Shown here in pieces: positions 52,487 through 62,019 of a DNA stretch of 64,000 nucleotides. The stretch spans positions 248,001 through 312,000 of the forward strand of contig CAMELV010000001.1 in NCBI GenBank assembly GCA_945925985.1. The letters are read 5' to 3'. Numbering within the stretch: position 1 is the stretch's first letter; the number at the start of each line of letters is the position of its first letter. Below the pieces are notes generated by a model, which was not told the DNA's origin, made no database searches, and was given only the letters and a program-made list of their open reading frames with translations. Source of the DNA: Comamonas sp. lk (GTDB lineage Bacteria > Pseudomonadota > Gammaproteobacteria > Burkholderiales > Burkholderiaceae_C). Position numbers and translations under genes: made by a program.

Positions 52487-54064
52487 ATGACAGGTCTGTC
52501 TATTCCCTTTGTCGTCTTGGCGCTCGCCGCTGGCGTTCTGCACGCAATGAGCATGGCTTGGCCAAGCCTGCTGGGCCTGTCGGTGACTGGCTTACCTGCG
52601 GGCCAGCCAGTCTGGTGGCTCGAACTCCTATCGCTGGCTGCCCTGGCCTGGCTGCTGCGACATTGCGTCCAACAACCCTTGGCCAGTTGGCGCGCAGGTC
52701 TGCTATATGGTGGGCTCTTCGGCTGCGCCTGGTTGACGGCGTCTTTCGGGTGGACTTTTGTCGCCATGCATACCTATGGCGGGCTCCCAGCCGTGCCATC
52801 TGCGTTGGCCGTCTTGGCCTTGGCAGGCTTTCTTGCCAGTTATTACGCCGTCGCGTGCGGCGCTTTCGTGTTTCTGGCCCCCTTGAGCGTCTGGCACAGT
52901 GCTGCGCTGTTTTCGGCACTCTGGCTTTGTGCTGAATTGGCACGGGGCCTATGGTTGACCGGTTTTGGCTGGGGTGCGACGGCCTATGCGCATCCAGACG
53001 GCCCGTTGGCCAGCTATGCGCCCTGGCTGGGCGCGTACGGCGTTGGCGCTGTGGCCGCCTGGCTGGCCATGGTGTTGGCCCAGCTGCTCGCAGACCACTC
53101 ATGGCGGCGGCGTCAAGGGCTGTTGGCCAGCGCGTTATTGGTGCTCAGCCTGCCAACGGTTGTGCATCTGCTGGGGCATGACCTGACCCAGAGCACCGGG
53201 CGGATGACGGTCACCTTGCTCCAGGGCAATATCCCGCAGAATGAAAAATTTGAGTCTGGCAGCGGGGTTCCTTTGGCGCTGCAGTGGTACGCAGAGCAGC
53301 TGCAGCAAGCCCGTACCGCCTTGGTGGTCGCGCCCGAGACGGCGGTGCCGTTGTTGCCGCACCAGCTCCCCAGCGGGTATTGGGCCGCGCTGCAAGCCCG
53401 CTTCGCTGGCGGTACACAGGCAGCGCTGATGGGCATTCCCCTTGGCAATTTTGACGACGGTTACACCAATTCAGTGGTCGGCCTGCGCCCGGGTGTGGAT
53501 CGGCCATGGCGCTACGATAAGCACCATTTGGTCCCCTTTGGCGAGTTCATCCCGCCCTGGTTCAAATGGTTTACTGAACTGATGAACATTCCCTTGGGTG
53601 ACTTTATGCGGGGTGGGCTTGGCCAACCAACCTTCCAATGGGGTGGCCAGAGCCTCTCGGCCAACATCTGCTATGAGGACCTGTTTGGGGAGGAGTTGGC
53701 ACAGCAGTTCCGTGATGCGGCTCAAGCGCCGACGATTCTGGTTAATTTCAGCAACCTGGCCTGGTTTGGTGGCACTCTGGCGAGGGACCAGCACTTGCAA
53801 ATCGCCCGGTGGCGCACGCTGGAATTTGCCCGCCCCTTTCTGCTGTCCACAAACACCGGGGTGACGGCGATCGTGGACCACCAGGCAAGGGTGTTGCAGA
53901 CGCTACCGCGCGATACGCGTGGTGTGTTGGTGGGCGAGGTCGAAGGCCGTACGGGTCTCACCCCCTACGCCTGGTGGGTGTCCCGCTTGGGCCTTTGGCC
54001 GTACTGGCTTGCCGGCTTGGCCACCGTGCTGCTGAGCTGGCGGTGGCACTTGCGAAAACGCTGA
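52487..54064 (+). CDS. lnt: Apolipoprotein N-acyltransferase
   Basis: 525 residues. Inner-membrane enzyme that N-acylates the lipid-modified Cys of lipoproteins. Several N-terminal membrane helices (1-210), then a nitrilase-like domain with the triad Glu (VVAPETAVPL), Lys (RYDKHHLVPFGEFIP) and Cys (ANICYEDLFGEE), and a final membrane helix. Works upstream of the Lol pathway, of which lolB is also in this window. Confidence 0.95.
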   Translation: MTGLSIPFVVLALAAGVLHAMSMAWPSLLGLSVTGLPAGQPVWWLELLSLAALAWLLRHCVQQPLASWRAGLLYGGLFGCAWLTASFGWTFVAMHTYGGLPAVPSALAVLALAGFLASYYAVACGAFVFLAPLSVWHSAALFSALWLCAELARGLWLTGFGWGATAYAHPDGPLASYAPWLGAYGVGAVAAWLAMVLAQLLADHSWRRRQGLLASALLVLSLPTVVHLLGHDLTQSTGRMTVTLLQGNIPQNEKFESGSGVPLALQWYAEQLQQARTALVVAPETAVPLLPHQLPSGYWAALQARFAGGTQAALMGIPLGNFDDGYTNSVVGLRPGVDRPWRYDKHHLVPFGEFIPPWFKWFTELMNIPLGDFMRGGLGQPTFQWGGQSLSANICYEDLFGEELAQQFRDAAQAPTILVNFSNLAWFGGTLARDQHLQIARWRTLEFARPFLLSTNTGVTAIVDHQARVLQTLPRDTRGVLVGEVEGRTGLTPYAWWVSRLGLWPYWLAGLATVLLSWRWHLRKR

Positions 54065-54175
54065 TGTTCGCCACGGTCGCTGACTCGGAACGCCCGTAAA
54101 ATCAAAACCTGCACCTCGGCGCGGTTTGACTGTTGTCAATACCCAGGTTCTGCCGGTGCCGAACCACGACCGCTC

Positions 54176-55081
54176 ATGTTGACCTTCCAGCAAATCATTC
54201 TTAACCTTCAGTCTTACTGGGACGCCCAAGGTTGTGCCTTGTTACAGCCTTACGACATGGAGGTGGGCGCGGGCACCTCGCACACCGCCACCTTTTTGCG
54301 TGCGATTGGCCCCGAGCCCTGGAAAGCGGCCTATGTTCAGCCCAGCCGACGCCCTAAGGACGGCCGCTATGGAGATAACCCGAACCGTTTGCAGCATTAT
54401 TACCAGTACCAGGTGGTGCTCAAGCCGGCGCCCAGCAACATTCTGGAGCTCTACCTGGGGTCGCTGGAGGCGCTGGGGTTTGACCTGAAAAAGAACGACA
54501 TTCGGTTTGTCGAGGACGACTGGGAGAACCCAACGCTGGGGGCCTGGGGCCTGGGCTGGGAGGTCTGGCTAAACGGCATGGAGGTGACGCAGTTCACCTA
54601 TTTCCAGCAGGTGGGCGGCATCGATTGCCGGCCGGTCACAGGCGAGATCACCTACGGTCTGGAGCGATTGGCGATGTACCTGCAGGGGGTCGATAACGTC
54701 TACAAACTGCAGTGGACCGACAGCATGAGCTATGGCGATGTCTACCTGCAAAACGAAAAAGAACAGTCGGCCTACAACTTTGAGCACTCGGACGCTGACT
54801 TCCTGTTCACCGCCTTCACGGCGCATGAAAAGCAGGCCAAGCACCTGATCGAGGTGCAACTGGCCCTGCCCGCCTATGAACAGGTCCTGAAGTGTGCACA
54901 CAGCTTCAACCTGCTGGATGCACGTGGCGCCATCAGCGTCACCGAGCGCGCCGCCTACATGGGCCGTATCCGCAACCTGGCGCGCAGCGTCGCGCAAAGT
55001 TATTTGGACAGCCGGGAGCGACTGGGCTTTCCCATGGCCCCGCGGGCCTGGGTGGACCAAATGACGAAGAAAGTTGCGTGA
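54176..55081 (+). CDS. glyQ: Glycyl-tRNA synthetase alpha subunit
   Basis: 301 residues. Class II synthetase catalytic subunit of the tetrameric bacterial GlyRS. Opens with [20 protein letters not shown] and contains [23 protein letters not shown] split across the motif 2 region, and [22 protein letters not shown]. Its stop overlaps the glyS start by one base. Confidence 0.97.
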   Translation: MLTFQQIILNLQSYWDAQGCALLQPYDMEVGAGTSHTATFLRAIGPEPWKAAYVQPSRRPKDGRYGDNPNRLQHYYQYQVVLKPAPSNILELYLGSLEALGFDLKKNDIRFVEDDWENPTLGAWGLGWEVWLNGMEVTQFTYFQQVGGIDCRPVTGEITYGLERLAMYLQGVDNVYKLQWTDSMSYGDVYLQNEKEQSAYNFEHSDADFLFTAFTAHEKQAKHLIEVQLALPAYEQVLKCAHSFNLLDARGAISVTERAAYMGRIRNLARSVAQSYLDSRERLGFPMAPRAWVDQMTKKVA

Positions 55082-57213
55082 TGAGCACTGACAACCTGCT
55101 GGTGGAATTGTTTGTTGAGGAGTTGCCGCCGAAGGCACTTCAAAAGCTGGGTGATGCTTTTGCCCAGGAGTTGGCTGCACAGCTGCGGACCCAGGGGCTG
55201 GCCACAGCCGATTCGGTGGTCACACCCTTCGCCTCCCCGCGCCGACTGGCCGCCCACATCAGCCAAGTCTGGCGCAAGGCCGCCGACAAGGCCGTGCCGC
55301 AAAAACTGATGCCTGCCGGCGTCGGACTGGACTCGGCTGGCCAGGCCACGCCCGCCCTGCTCAAGAAGCTGCAGGCGCTGGGAGCGGATCTGTCGGACCC
55401 GGTGGCTGCGGTCGCCGCGCTGCGCCGGGCACCCGACGGCAAGAACGAGGCGCTGTTCTATGACAGCCTGGTTACTGGCGCGACCTTGGACATCGGCTTG
55501 CAAAAAGCCCTGGAGGAGGCGCTGGCCCGGCTGCCGATCCCCAAGATGATGAGCTACCAGCTCGAGACGGATTGCGAGCTGCCTGGCTGGAGCAGTGTGA
55601 ATTTTGTGCGCCCGGCGCATGGCCTGTTGGCGCTGCACGGCAGCGCCGTGGTGCCGGTGAAGGTGCTGGGCCTGAGTGCCGGCAACCAGACCCAGGGCCA
55701 CCGTTTCGAGGCGCGTGTGTCGCCGGTAGTGATTGGGCATGCCGACAGCTATGCAGCCACCCTGCGCCACGACGGCGCGGTGATCGCCAGCTTTGCCGAG
55801 CGGCGTGCCGACATAGAACGCCAATTGCGGGCGGCGGCGACCCAGGTCGGTGGCGGTGTGCGGCCGATCGAAGACGAAGCGCTGCTAAACGAAGTGACTG
55901 GCCTGGTCGAGCGGCCCAATGTGCTGGTCTGTGAGTTTGAAAAACAGTTCCTCGAGGTGCCGCAGGAATGCCTCATTCTCACGATGAAGGCCAACCAGAA
56001 ATACTTCCCGTTGCTTGATGCTGCCGGCAGGTTAACGCACCAGTTTTTGGTGGTGAGCAACATCACGCCCGATGATGCCTCCGCCGTGATTCAAGGCAAT
56101 GAGCGGGTGGTGCGCCCACGACTGGCCGATGCCCAGTTTTTCTACGACCAAGACCGCAAGAAGACGCTGGAATCCCGCGTCGACGGCCTGAACAAGGTGG
56201 TCTATCACAACAAGTTGGGCAGCCAAGGCGAGCGGATGGCCAGGGTCTGCACCATCGCCAAGGCGATCGGTCAGCAACTCGGTGGCGCCGAGCTGGCCGA
56301 CAAGGCGGTACTTGCTGCGCGTCTGGCCAAGACCGACTTGCTGACCGATATGGTGGGTGAGTTCCCCGAGTTGCAGGGCACCATGGGGGGCTATTACGCG
56401 CGCCACGATGGCCTGGGCGACGATATCGCCACAGCCATTGAAGACCATTACAAACCCCGCTTTGCCGGTGATGCCCTGCCGCGAAATCTGGTTGGCGTGA
56501 CGGTTGCATTGGCCGACAAGCTTGAAACGCTGGTGGGCATGTTTGGCATTGGCAATCTGCCCACCGGTGACAAGGACCCGTTTGCATTGCGGCGACACGC
56601 CTTGGGTCTGATCCGGATGCTGGTTGAACGCGACTTGCCTGTGGACCTTGATGGCGTCATCGCGCAGGCCCTGCCGGCTTTTGCTGGACCGATCGCAGAG
56701 GTGGCGCTGCCACTGGCGCAGTTTATTGACGACCGTTTGGCTGGCGCCCTGCGCGAGCAGGGCTTCCGCGCCCAGGAGGTGGATGCGGTTCTGGCCCTGC
56801 GGCCCCAGCGTTTGGGTGACGTGCCGCGCCGCCTGGCGGCGGTGCGCACCTTTGCCGAGTTGCCCGAGGCGCCGGCACTGGCAGCAGCCAACAAACGCAT
56901 TGGCAATATCCTCAAGAAGGCTGCCGAGGTGGATGCCCATGTCAGCCCGGTGCTGCTCAAGGAGCCGGCTGAAATCGCTCTGTACGCCGCTATGCAGGAG
57001 GTGCTGCCGAAGGCGCTGGCCCAGTTCCAGGCGGGAGACTACACCGGCTCCTTGCAGGCGCTGGCGGCGCTGCGTGCGCCGGTGGATGCCTTCTTTGATG
57101 GTGTCATGGTGAACGCCGAGGAGATGGATTTGCGGCTGAACCGCCAGGGCCTGCTCAAAAGCCTGTTCGAGGCGATGAACCGCGTCGCCGACCTGTCGCG
57201 GCTGGCAACCTGA
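55081..57213 (+). CDS. glyS: Glycyl-tRNA synthetase beta subunit
   Basis: 710 residues from ATG 55081 (LLVELFVEELPPKALQKLG). Provides tRNA binding to the alpha subunit. The HD-like central domain and the C-terminal anticodon-binding region (DAFFDGVMVNAEEMDLRLNRQGLLK split near the end) are typical. The longer open frame upstream overlaps glyQ and is not used. Confidence 0.97.
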   Translation: MSTDNLLVELFVEELPPKALQKLGDAFAQELAAQLRTQGLATADSVVTPFASPRRLAAHISQVWRKAADKAVPQKLMPAGVGLDSAGQATPALLKKLQALGADLSDPVAAVAALRRAPDGKNEALFYDSLVTGATLDIGLQKALEEALARLPIPKMMSYQLETDCELPGWSSVNFVRPAHGLLALHGSAVVPVKVLGLSAGNQTQGHRFEARVSPVVIGHADSYAATLRHDGAVIASFAERRADIERQLRAAATQVGGGVRPIEDEALLNEVTGLVERPNVLVCEFEKQFLEVPQECLILTMKANQKYFPLLDAAGRLTHQFLVVSNITPDDASAVIQGNERVVRPRLADAQFFYDQDRKKTLESRVDGLNKVVYHNKLGSQGERMARVCTIAKAIGQQLGGAELADKAVLAARLAKTDLLTDMVGEFPELQGTMGGYYARHDGLGDDIATAIEDHYKPRFAGDALPRNLVGVTVALADKLETLVGMFGIGNLPTGDKDPFALRRHALGLIRMLVERDLPVDLDGVIAQALPAFAGPIAEVALPLAQFIDDRLAGALREQGFRAQEVDAVLALRPQRLGDVPRRLAAVRTFAELPEAPALAAANKRIGNILKKAAEVDAHVSPVLLKEPAEIALYAAMQEVLPKALAQFQAGDYTGSLQALAALRAPVDAFFDGVMVNAEEMDLRLNRQGLLKSLFEAMNRVADLSRLAT

Positions 57214-57222
57214 GGCGCCCGC

Positions 57223-57783
57223 ATGAAACTCGTGATCCTTGACCGCGATGGCACCCTCAACGAAGACAGCGCCGACTACGTGAAGTCACCTGAAGAGTGG
57301 GTGCCCCTGCCCGGCGCGCTGGAGGCCGTGGCCCGGCTTAACCATGCGGGCTGGCATGTGGTGGTGGCCTCCAACCAGTCGGGACTGGGCCGCGGCCTGT
57401 TCGATGTGTCCACGCTGAATGCCATGCACGCCAAGATGCACCGTATGTTGGCTGCCCTTGGCGGCCGGGTAGATGCTGTTTTTTATTGCCCGCACGGGCC
57501 AGACGAGGGCTGTCGTTGCCGCAAGCCTGAGCCGGGCCTGTTTGAGCAGATTGGCGAACGTTACGGGCTCGACTTGCGGGGTGTGCCGGCCATCGGCGAC
57601 TCGCCGCGCGACGTGCTGGCCGGCGCGGCCGTGGGCTGCGAGCCACACCTGGTGTTGACCGGTAAAGGCGAGATGTACGCCCGTCGTGGCCTGCCCGACA
57701 CCTTGCCGGCAAGCACCCGGGTGCACCAGGATCTCGCTGCTTTTGCCGATGTGCTGATCGCGCGCGGCCATCGTTCGCCATGA
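57223..57783 (+). CDS. gmhB: D-glycero-beta-D-manno-heptose-1,7-bisphosphate 7-phosphatase
   Basis: 186 residues, a HAD phosphatase of the heptose branch of LPS synthesis. Nucleophile Asp in LDRDGTLNED, Ser/Thr motif in ASNQSGLGRG, zinc-binding CPHGPDEGCRC and terminal GDSPRD. The stop overlaps plsC by 4 bp, so both are co-translated in the glyQS operon. Confidence 0.95.
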   Translation: MKLVILDRDGTLNEDSADYVKSPEEWVPLPGALEAVARLNHAGWHVVVASNQSGLGRGLFDVSTLNAMHAKMHRMLAALGGRVDAVFYCPHGPDEGCRCRKPEPGLFEQIGERYGLDLRGVPAIGDSPRDVLAGAAVGCEPHLVLTGKGEMYARRGLPDTLPASTRVHQDLAAFADVLIARGHRSP

Positions 57784-58514
57784 ATTTGATCCGCTCCATC
57801 CTGCACATGGGGTGGATGCTCATCACCGTCATCCCCTGGGGTATTGGCGTGGTGCTGTTGTCATTGGGTGTGCGCGGGGCGCCTTTATGGTGGTTTGCCG
57901 TTAACTGGATGCGGGTGGTGATGTGGGGCACGCGCGTGATTCTGGGGGTGCGGTTCCAGGTGCACGGTCTGGCGCACCTGCCCGATGGTGCCTCCAGCCC
58001 CGCGATCCTGCTGGTGAAACACCAGTCGACGCTGGAAACTCTGCTGCTGCCAACCCTGATGCCCCACCCGCTGGCCTTTGTGTTCAAGCGCGAACTGCTC
58101 AAGATCCCATTTTTTGGCTGGTCGATGGCGCGGCTTGACATGATTCACATCGACCGTGAGTCCCGTGCTCAGGCGCTCAAGCATGTGGTCAGCCAAGGCA
58201 AGGTCTTGCTTGGGCAGGGGGTCTGGATCATCATGTTTCCCGAAGGCACCCGAATGGCGCGCGGCGAGAAGGGCACCTACCAGACGGCGGGCACGCGGCT
58301 GGCGGTGGACACCGGGGCGCCGGTGATTCCGATCGCGGTGGCGTCGGCCCGCTGTTGGCCGCGCAAGGGCTTCATCAAGTCGCCAGGTGTGGTGGATGTG
58401 TCGATCGGGCCGCCGATAGCGAGTGTCGGCCGCGATCCCAAGGCGCTGATGCGAGAGGTGGAGGCCTGGATCGAGGCCGAGATGCGCCGCATCGACCCCG
58501 AGGCGTACCGCTGA
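57780..58514 (+). CDS. plsC: 1-acyl-sn-glycerol-3-phosphate acyltransferase
   Basis: 244 residues. N-terminal membrane helix (GWMLITVIPWGIGVVLLSLGV), then acyltransferase motifs: KHQSTLET (block I variant with His but Glu in place of the usual Asp), FKRELLKIPFFGW, and FPEGTRMARGE. Acylates lysophosphatidate in phospholipid synthesis. Confidence 0.92.
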   Translation: MNLIRSILHMGWMLITVIPWGIGVVLLSLGVRGAPLWWFAVNWMRVVMWGTRVILGVRFQVHGLAHLPDGASSPAILLVKHQSTLETLLLPTLMPHPLAFVFKRELLKIPFFGWSMARLDMIHIDRESRAQALKHVVSQGKVLLGQGVWIIMFPEGTRMARGEKGTYQTAGTRLAVDTGAPVIPIAVASARCWPRKGFIKSPGVVDVSIGPPIASVGRDPKALMREVEAWIEAEMRRIDPEAYR

Positions 58515-58523
58515 GACCCAAAC

Positions 58524-59423
58524 ATGCATCCGCTGTTGCGCTACACGCTCGATCTTTTTGAGTCAAATACGCCTCCAGCCCCCGTCAATGCTCACTACGT
58601 AGCTATAAATTCTATAGCGGATAAGCCCTATCAGCCCGGCGCCAAGCTGGAGGCGCTTACGCCGCCGGCGCGGTTCCAGCACCCTCTGGCCAACCGCGAG
58701 GCGCGGCTGGGGGAGGCCGTGGTGGGCTTCCAGCTCAAGCGCGGCAAGCGCCGCACCATTGGCTTTTCTGTCGGACCCGATGGCCTGGTGGTCAGTGCAC
58801 CCCAATGGACGCCACTCTACCAAGTGGACGCCGCGCTGGCTGAAAAATCGGGCTGGGTCTTGAGAAAGTTGGCCGAAACCCGTGCGCGACATGAGCGCTT
58901 GCAGGCCAATCGCATCGACTGGCGGGACGGCGCTAGCCTGCCGTTTTTGGGGCAGTCTGTGCGACTGGTGCTTGATCCGAGTCATGCCTTTGCCGACGTT
59001 GGGGGGGCGCTGCTGCCCGGCGGGGACGGCACCGAACAACTTCACCTGGCCCTGCCGCGCGGCGCCACACCCGAGCAGATCCGCGACGCTGTGCAGGCCT
59101 GGCTGATGCGCCAGGCCAAGACCCTGTTCCAGCAGCGCTTGGCGCACTTTGCGCCGCAGTTGCAGGTGCAGTGGCGCAAACTCACGCTCAGCAGTGCCGG
59201 CACACGCTGGGGCAGCGCCCGGGTTGACGGCTCGATCCGGCTGCACTGGCGGCTGATTCACTTCAGGCTGGCGGTGATCGACTACGTGGTGGTGCACGAG
59301 CTTAGTCACCTGCGGGTCATGGACCACAGCCCGCAGTTTTGGGACACGGTGCGCACGGTGGTGCCAGATTACGCCAGCCTGCGCGGTCAGCTTAGGGACG
59401 AGGCCATCCCCCGCTGGCTTTAG
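58524..59423 (+). CDS. YgjP-like metallopeptidase domain protein (DUF45)
   Basis: 299 residues. The C-terminal half has the zinc motif HELSH with a third His in VMDHSPQFW, and the DUF45 features RWGSARVDGSIRLHWRLIHF. The N-terminus carries a 60-residue extension whose DNA (58555-58618) looks like an inserted dispersed repeat, ending with a palindrome copy. The reading frame is kept. Physiological substrate unknown. Downstream of plsC by 9 bp. Confidence 0.88.
   Translation: MHPLLRYTLDLFESNTPPAPVNAHYVAINSIADKPYQPGAKLEALTPPARFQHPLANREARLGEAVVGFQLKRGKRRTIGFSVGPDGLVVSAPQWTPLYQVDAALAEKSGWVLRKLAETRARHERLQANRIDWRDGASLPFLGQSVRLVLDPSHAFADVGGALLPGGDGTEQLHLALPRGATPEQIRDAVQAWLMRQAKTLFQQRLAHFAPQLQVQWRKLTLSSAGTRWGSARVDGSIRLHWRLIHFRLAVIDYVVVHELSHLRVMDHSPQFWDTVRTVVPDYASLRGQLRDEAIPRWL
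58602..58618. repeat. 17-bp palindromic repeat within the DUF45 gene
   Basis: GCTATAAATTCTATAGC, a perfect 6-bp-arm palindrome translated in frame as Ala-Ile-Asn-Ser-Ile-Ala. Preceded by GCCTCCAGCCCCC, which also belongs to a repeat I recall from Comamonadaceae genomes. Confidence 0.7.
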
Positions 59424-60391
59424 GGACTGGTCGCCTGCTGGCGCGACTCGCGTCGCGCCACCCAGACGGTGGCCACGCTGATCAGGAGGCCGCCGGCGAT
59501 GGTGTTGAGTGCCGGCACATCGCTGAACACCAACCAGCCCAGGATCGCAGCCCACACCAATTCCAGAAACTTGGCCGACTGGGTAGCTGAAATGTCGGCT
59601 GACAGGAGCGAGCGGGTCAGGCAGTAGTGGCTCGCGCTGCCCAGTGCGCCGCAGACCAGAAAGATCAGCCACTCCATGGCGGTCGGCGGCTGCCAGTTGA
59701 TCAGCGCCAAGGGCAGGCTGAACAGCGACACCGTGATGGCTTGCCAGACCAGGATGGTGCCGGTGTTTTCATAGCGGGTCAGTGCCTTGGTCACCAGAAA
59801 CGAGGCGGCAAACAGGGGCGCCGAGGCCAACATCGTCAGGTGGTAGACGCCATTGCCGCCCGAGTCGCCCGCCAGCTTGGGGCCGACCACGATCAGGACG
59901 CCAATGAAGCCCAGCAGTGTCGCCAGCCAACGGTCCCAGCGCATTGGTTCCTTGAAAAAAACATAGGCACCGAGCATGATGAACAGGGGCGTGGTGAAGC
60001 TGATGGCGGTTGTATCGGCCAACGAGATGTGCGGCAGGGCCAAAAACCACAGGCATAGGGCCACCGTGTGCAGTGCGCCGCGACCAAACTGGCCGCCGAT
60101 CTGTTGTGGTCGGTAAGCGGCCAGTCCATGGGCCCAAACCAAGGGCAGCAGCACCAGCAGTCCGAAGACATAGCGCAAAAATTGGGTCTGGAATGGGTCG
60201 ATGCGCATCGCCAGCAGACGCATCAACACATTGAGGAAGGTGAACAGTAACCCAGCCACTGCCGCCCAAATCAGGCCACGGGTGGCACCAGGCAAGTGCA
60301 GCGTGCGGCGCTGGACGCTGGTGTGGACGTGGTGCTGCCAGCGTCCCAGCCGGGAGCCATGGGGTATAGGCTTGGCCTCCTCAGGTGGCAT
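59420..60391 (-). CDS. EamA/DMT family transporter
   Basis: 323 residues from ATG 60391; upstream codons overlap the metallo-hydrolase gene and lack family similarity. About ten membrane helices in two EamA halves (FLRYVFGLLVLLPLVW; MEWLIFLVCGALGSASHYCLTRSL). Exports or imports small metabolites; substrate unknown. Start overlaps the preceding gene's end by 11 bp; convergent with the DUF45 gene. Confidence 0.9.
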   Translation of the reverse strand: MPPEEAKPIPHGSRLGRWQHHVHTSVQRRTLHLPGATRGLIWAAVAGLLFTFLNVLMRLLAMRIDPFQTQFLRYVFGLLVLLPLVWAHGLAAYRPQQIGGQFGRGALHTVALCLWFLALPHISLADTTAISFTTPLFIMLGAYVFFKEPMRWDRWLATLLGFIGVLIVVGPKLAGDSGGNGVYHLTMLASAPLFAASFLVTKALTRYENTGTILVWQAITVSLFSLPLALINWQPPTAMEWLIFLVCGALGSASHYCLTRSLLSADISATQSAKFLELVWAAILGWLVFSDVPALNTIAGGLLISVATVWVARRESRQQATSP

Positions 60392-61481
60392 CGGCGTGTT
60401 GGGTCTCGTCGAGTGCCGGTGTAGCGACCTGGGCCGAGAAGCGGTAAATGCCATCGTCGCTGATGCCCCGCTGCAGGCGGCCGTCGTGCCATAGCAGGTG
60501 CAGATGGGCGATCGATTCGCCCATTGCAAACGTTGTTTGGTGCAGATCCAGCGCGCGCTTGAACAGCACGGGCAGCACCTCGGCGGCACTGCAGGGCCGC
60601 TCGGCACAGGCCGCCAGCACCTCGGCCAAGCGATCGGCATGGTGCCCGTGCAGCTGGTCAATCCGCTGGTACAGGCCGGTAAAAGGTTTGCCGTGGGAGG
60701 GCAGTGTCAGGGTCTGGGCGTCGAGCGCGCGGAAGCGGTCGATTGAATCCAGAAACTGGCGCAGGGGGTTGGCCTCGGGTTCCAGGTCGTAGACGCTGAC
60801 GTTGGTCGAGATACGCGGCAGCATCATGTCGCCGCCGATCAGTAACCCGAGCTCGGCGCAATGCAGAGAGATATGCTCCGGCGCGTGGCCATAGCCGCTG
60901 ATGCACGCCCAGTGGTGGCCGCCCACGCTCAGGGTGTCGCCGTCCTGCATCCGGTGGTATTGGCTGGGCATTGAGGGCACCAGCGAAGGGAAGTAAGTGG
61001 AGCGGGCCGCGACCTGCGCCATCGCTTCCGGGTCGTTCAGCCCATGCCTGGCAAAGAAGGCAGCAGCCGATTCGCCCCCAAAACCGGTTGGCCCCAGCGT
61101 GCCGATGCGCGCCATGCAGTAGTCGGTGGCGCTGATCCACAGCGGCGCCTGCCAGCGCTCGCAGAGCCAGTGGGCCAGCCCCACATGGTCAGGGTGCATG
61201 TGGGTCACGATGACCCGCAGGATTGGCAGGCCGTCAAGTTCCTGGGCAAAAATCTGTTCCCACTGCGCCCGAGCGTCGTCGTGGCTGATGCAGCAGTCCA
61301 CCAAGCTCCAGCCTTGAACGCCGTCCACTGCGTCACGCAGCAACCACAGGTTGATGTGGTTGAGAGCGAACGGCAGCGACATGCGGATCCATTTGATGCC
61401 GGGTGCCACCAGCAGTGCGGCCCCCGGCGCGGGCAGGGCCTCGCCAAACGGGTAGTGCAGCTGTTTTTCCAGTTCGTTCAA
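60381..61481 (-). CDS. MBL-fold metallo-hydrolase
   Basis: 366 residues. The binuclear metal motif VTHMHPDHVGLAHW (HxHxDH) with further His residues in ISGYGHAPEHISL and LPSHGKPF. A C-terminal winged-helix-like region (ESIAHLHLLWHDGRL) follows, as in the LACTB2/PP-type group. Divergent from the LiuR-like regulator across a 24-bp palindrome, so possibly controlled by it. Confidence 0.9.
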   Translation of the reverse strand: MNELEKQLHYPFGEALPAPGAALLVAPGIKWIRMSLPFALNHINLWLLRDAVDGVQGWSLVDCCISHDDARAQWEQIFAQELDGLPILRVIVTHMHPDHVGLAHWLCERWQAPLWISATDYCMARIGTLGPTGFGGESAAAFFARHGLNDPEAMAQVAARSTYFPSLVPSMPSQYHRMQDGDTLSVGGHHWACISGYGHAPEHISLHCAELGLLIGGDMMLPRISTNVSVYDLEPEANPLRQFLDSIDRFRALDAQTLTLPSHGKPFTGLYQRIDQLHGHHADRLAEVLAACAERPCSAAEVLPVLFKRALDLHQTTFAMGESIAHLHLLWHDGRLQRGISDDGIYRFSAQVATPALDETQHADAT

Positions 61482-61504
61482 GGGGGCTCCTGAATTGCGG
61501 GATA

Positions 61505-61528
61505 ATTGACGTTTACGTAAACGTCAAT
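61505..61528. promoter_or_regulatory. 24-bp perfect palindrome, likely LiuR operator
   Basis: Half-site ATTGACGTTTAC followed by its exact reverse complement. It lies between the divergent MBL-fold gene and the MerR/LiuR-type regulator gene. MerR-family leucine-catabolism regulators are known to bind TTTACGTAAA-type boxes. Confidence 0.75.
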
Positions 61529-61602
61529 GCAATAGAGGCATTGTAGGTGGCGCAGCGCCTGCTGGCAGTCACCTTCAGCACGTACACCGGCGGGTATTAC
61601 TT

Positions 61603-62019
61603 ATGGCGACAACCTACAGCATCAGCGATCTGGCACGGGAGTTCGATCTGACCACCCGAGCCATGCGCTTTTATGAAGACATGGGGTTGCTTGAGCCGGA
61701 GCGCTCAGGTCCGGGCGGTCGCAATCGCGTGTACAGTGGCCGAGACCGGACCCGGCTCAAGCTGACCTTGCGCGCCAAGCGGCTGGGTCTGAGCCTGACC
61801 GAAGCCAAAGAGATTATTGACCTGTACGACAGCCCGCGAGACACTGGGCTGCAGCTACAGAAATTTTTAGAAGTGCTGGCCAGGCACCAGCAACAGCTGG
61901 AAGCCCAGATGGTCGACCTGCAAGCCAATCTGGATGAACTTAAGCTCCACCAGCGTGAGGCGCGAGCCCTTCTGGCGAAGAGCAAGGTCGGGAAAGGAGT
62001 CAAAAATGATGCCGTCTGA
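61603..62019 (+). CDS. liuR: MerR family regulator, LiuR-like
   Basis: 138 residues. N-terminal winged helix (YSISDLAREFDLTTRAMRFYEDMGLL split by the turn; RVYSGRDRTRLKLTLRAKRLG) and a C-terminal dimerisation coiled coil. It begins a group with a thioesterase and isovaleryl-CoA dehydrogenase, the leucine/isovalerate pathway that LiuR controls in proteobacteria. A palindrome upstream is its probable site. Confidence 0.85.
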   Translation: MATTYSISDLAREFDLTTRAMRFYEDMGLLEPERSGPGGRNRVYSGRDRTRLKLTLRAKRLGLSLTEAKEIIDLYDSPRDTGLQLQKFLEVLARHQQQLEAQMVDLQANLDELKLHQREARALLAKSKVGKGVKNDAV

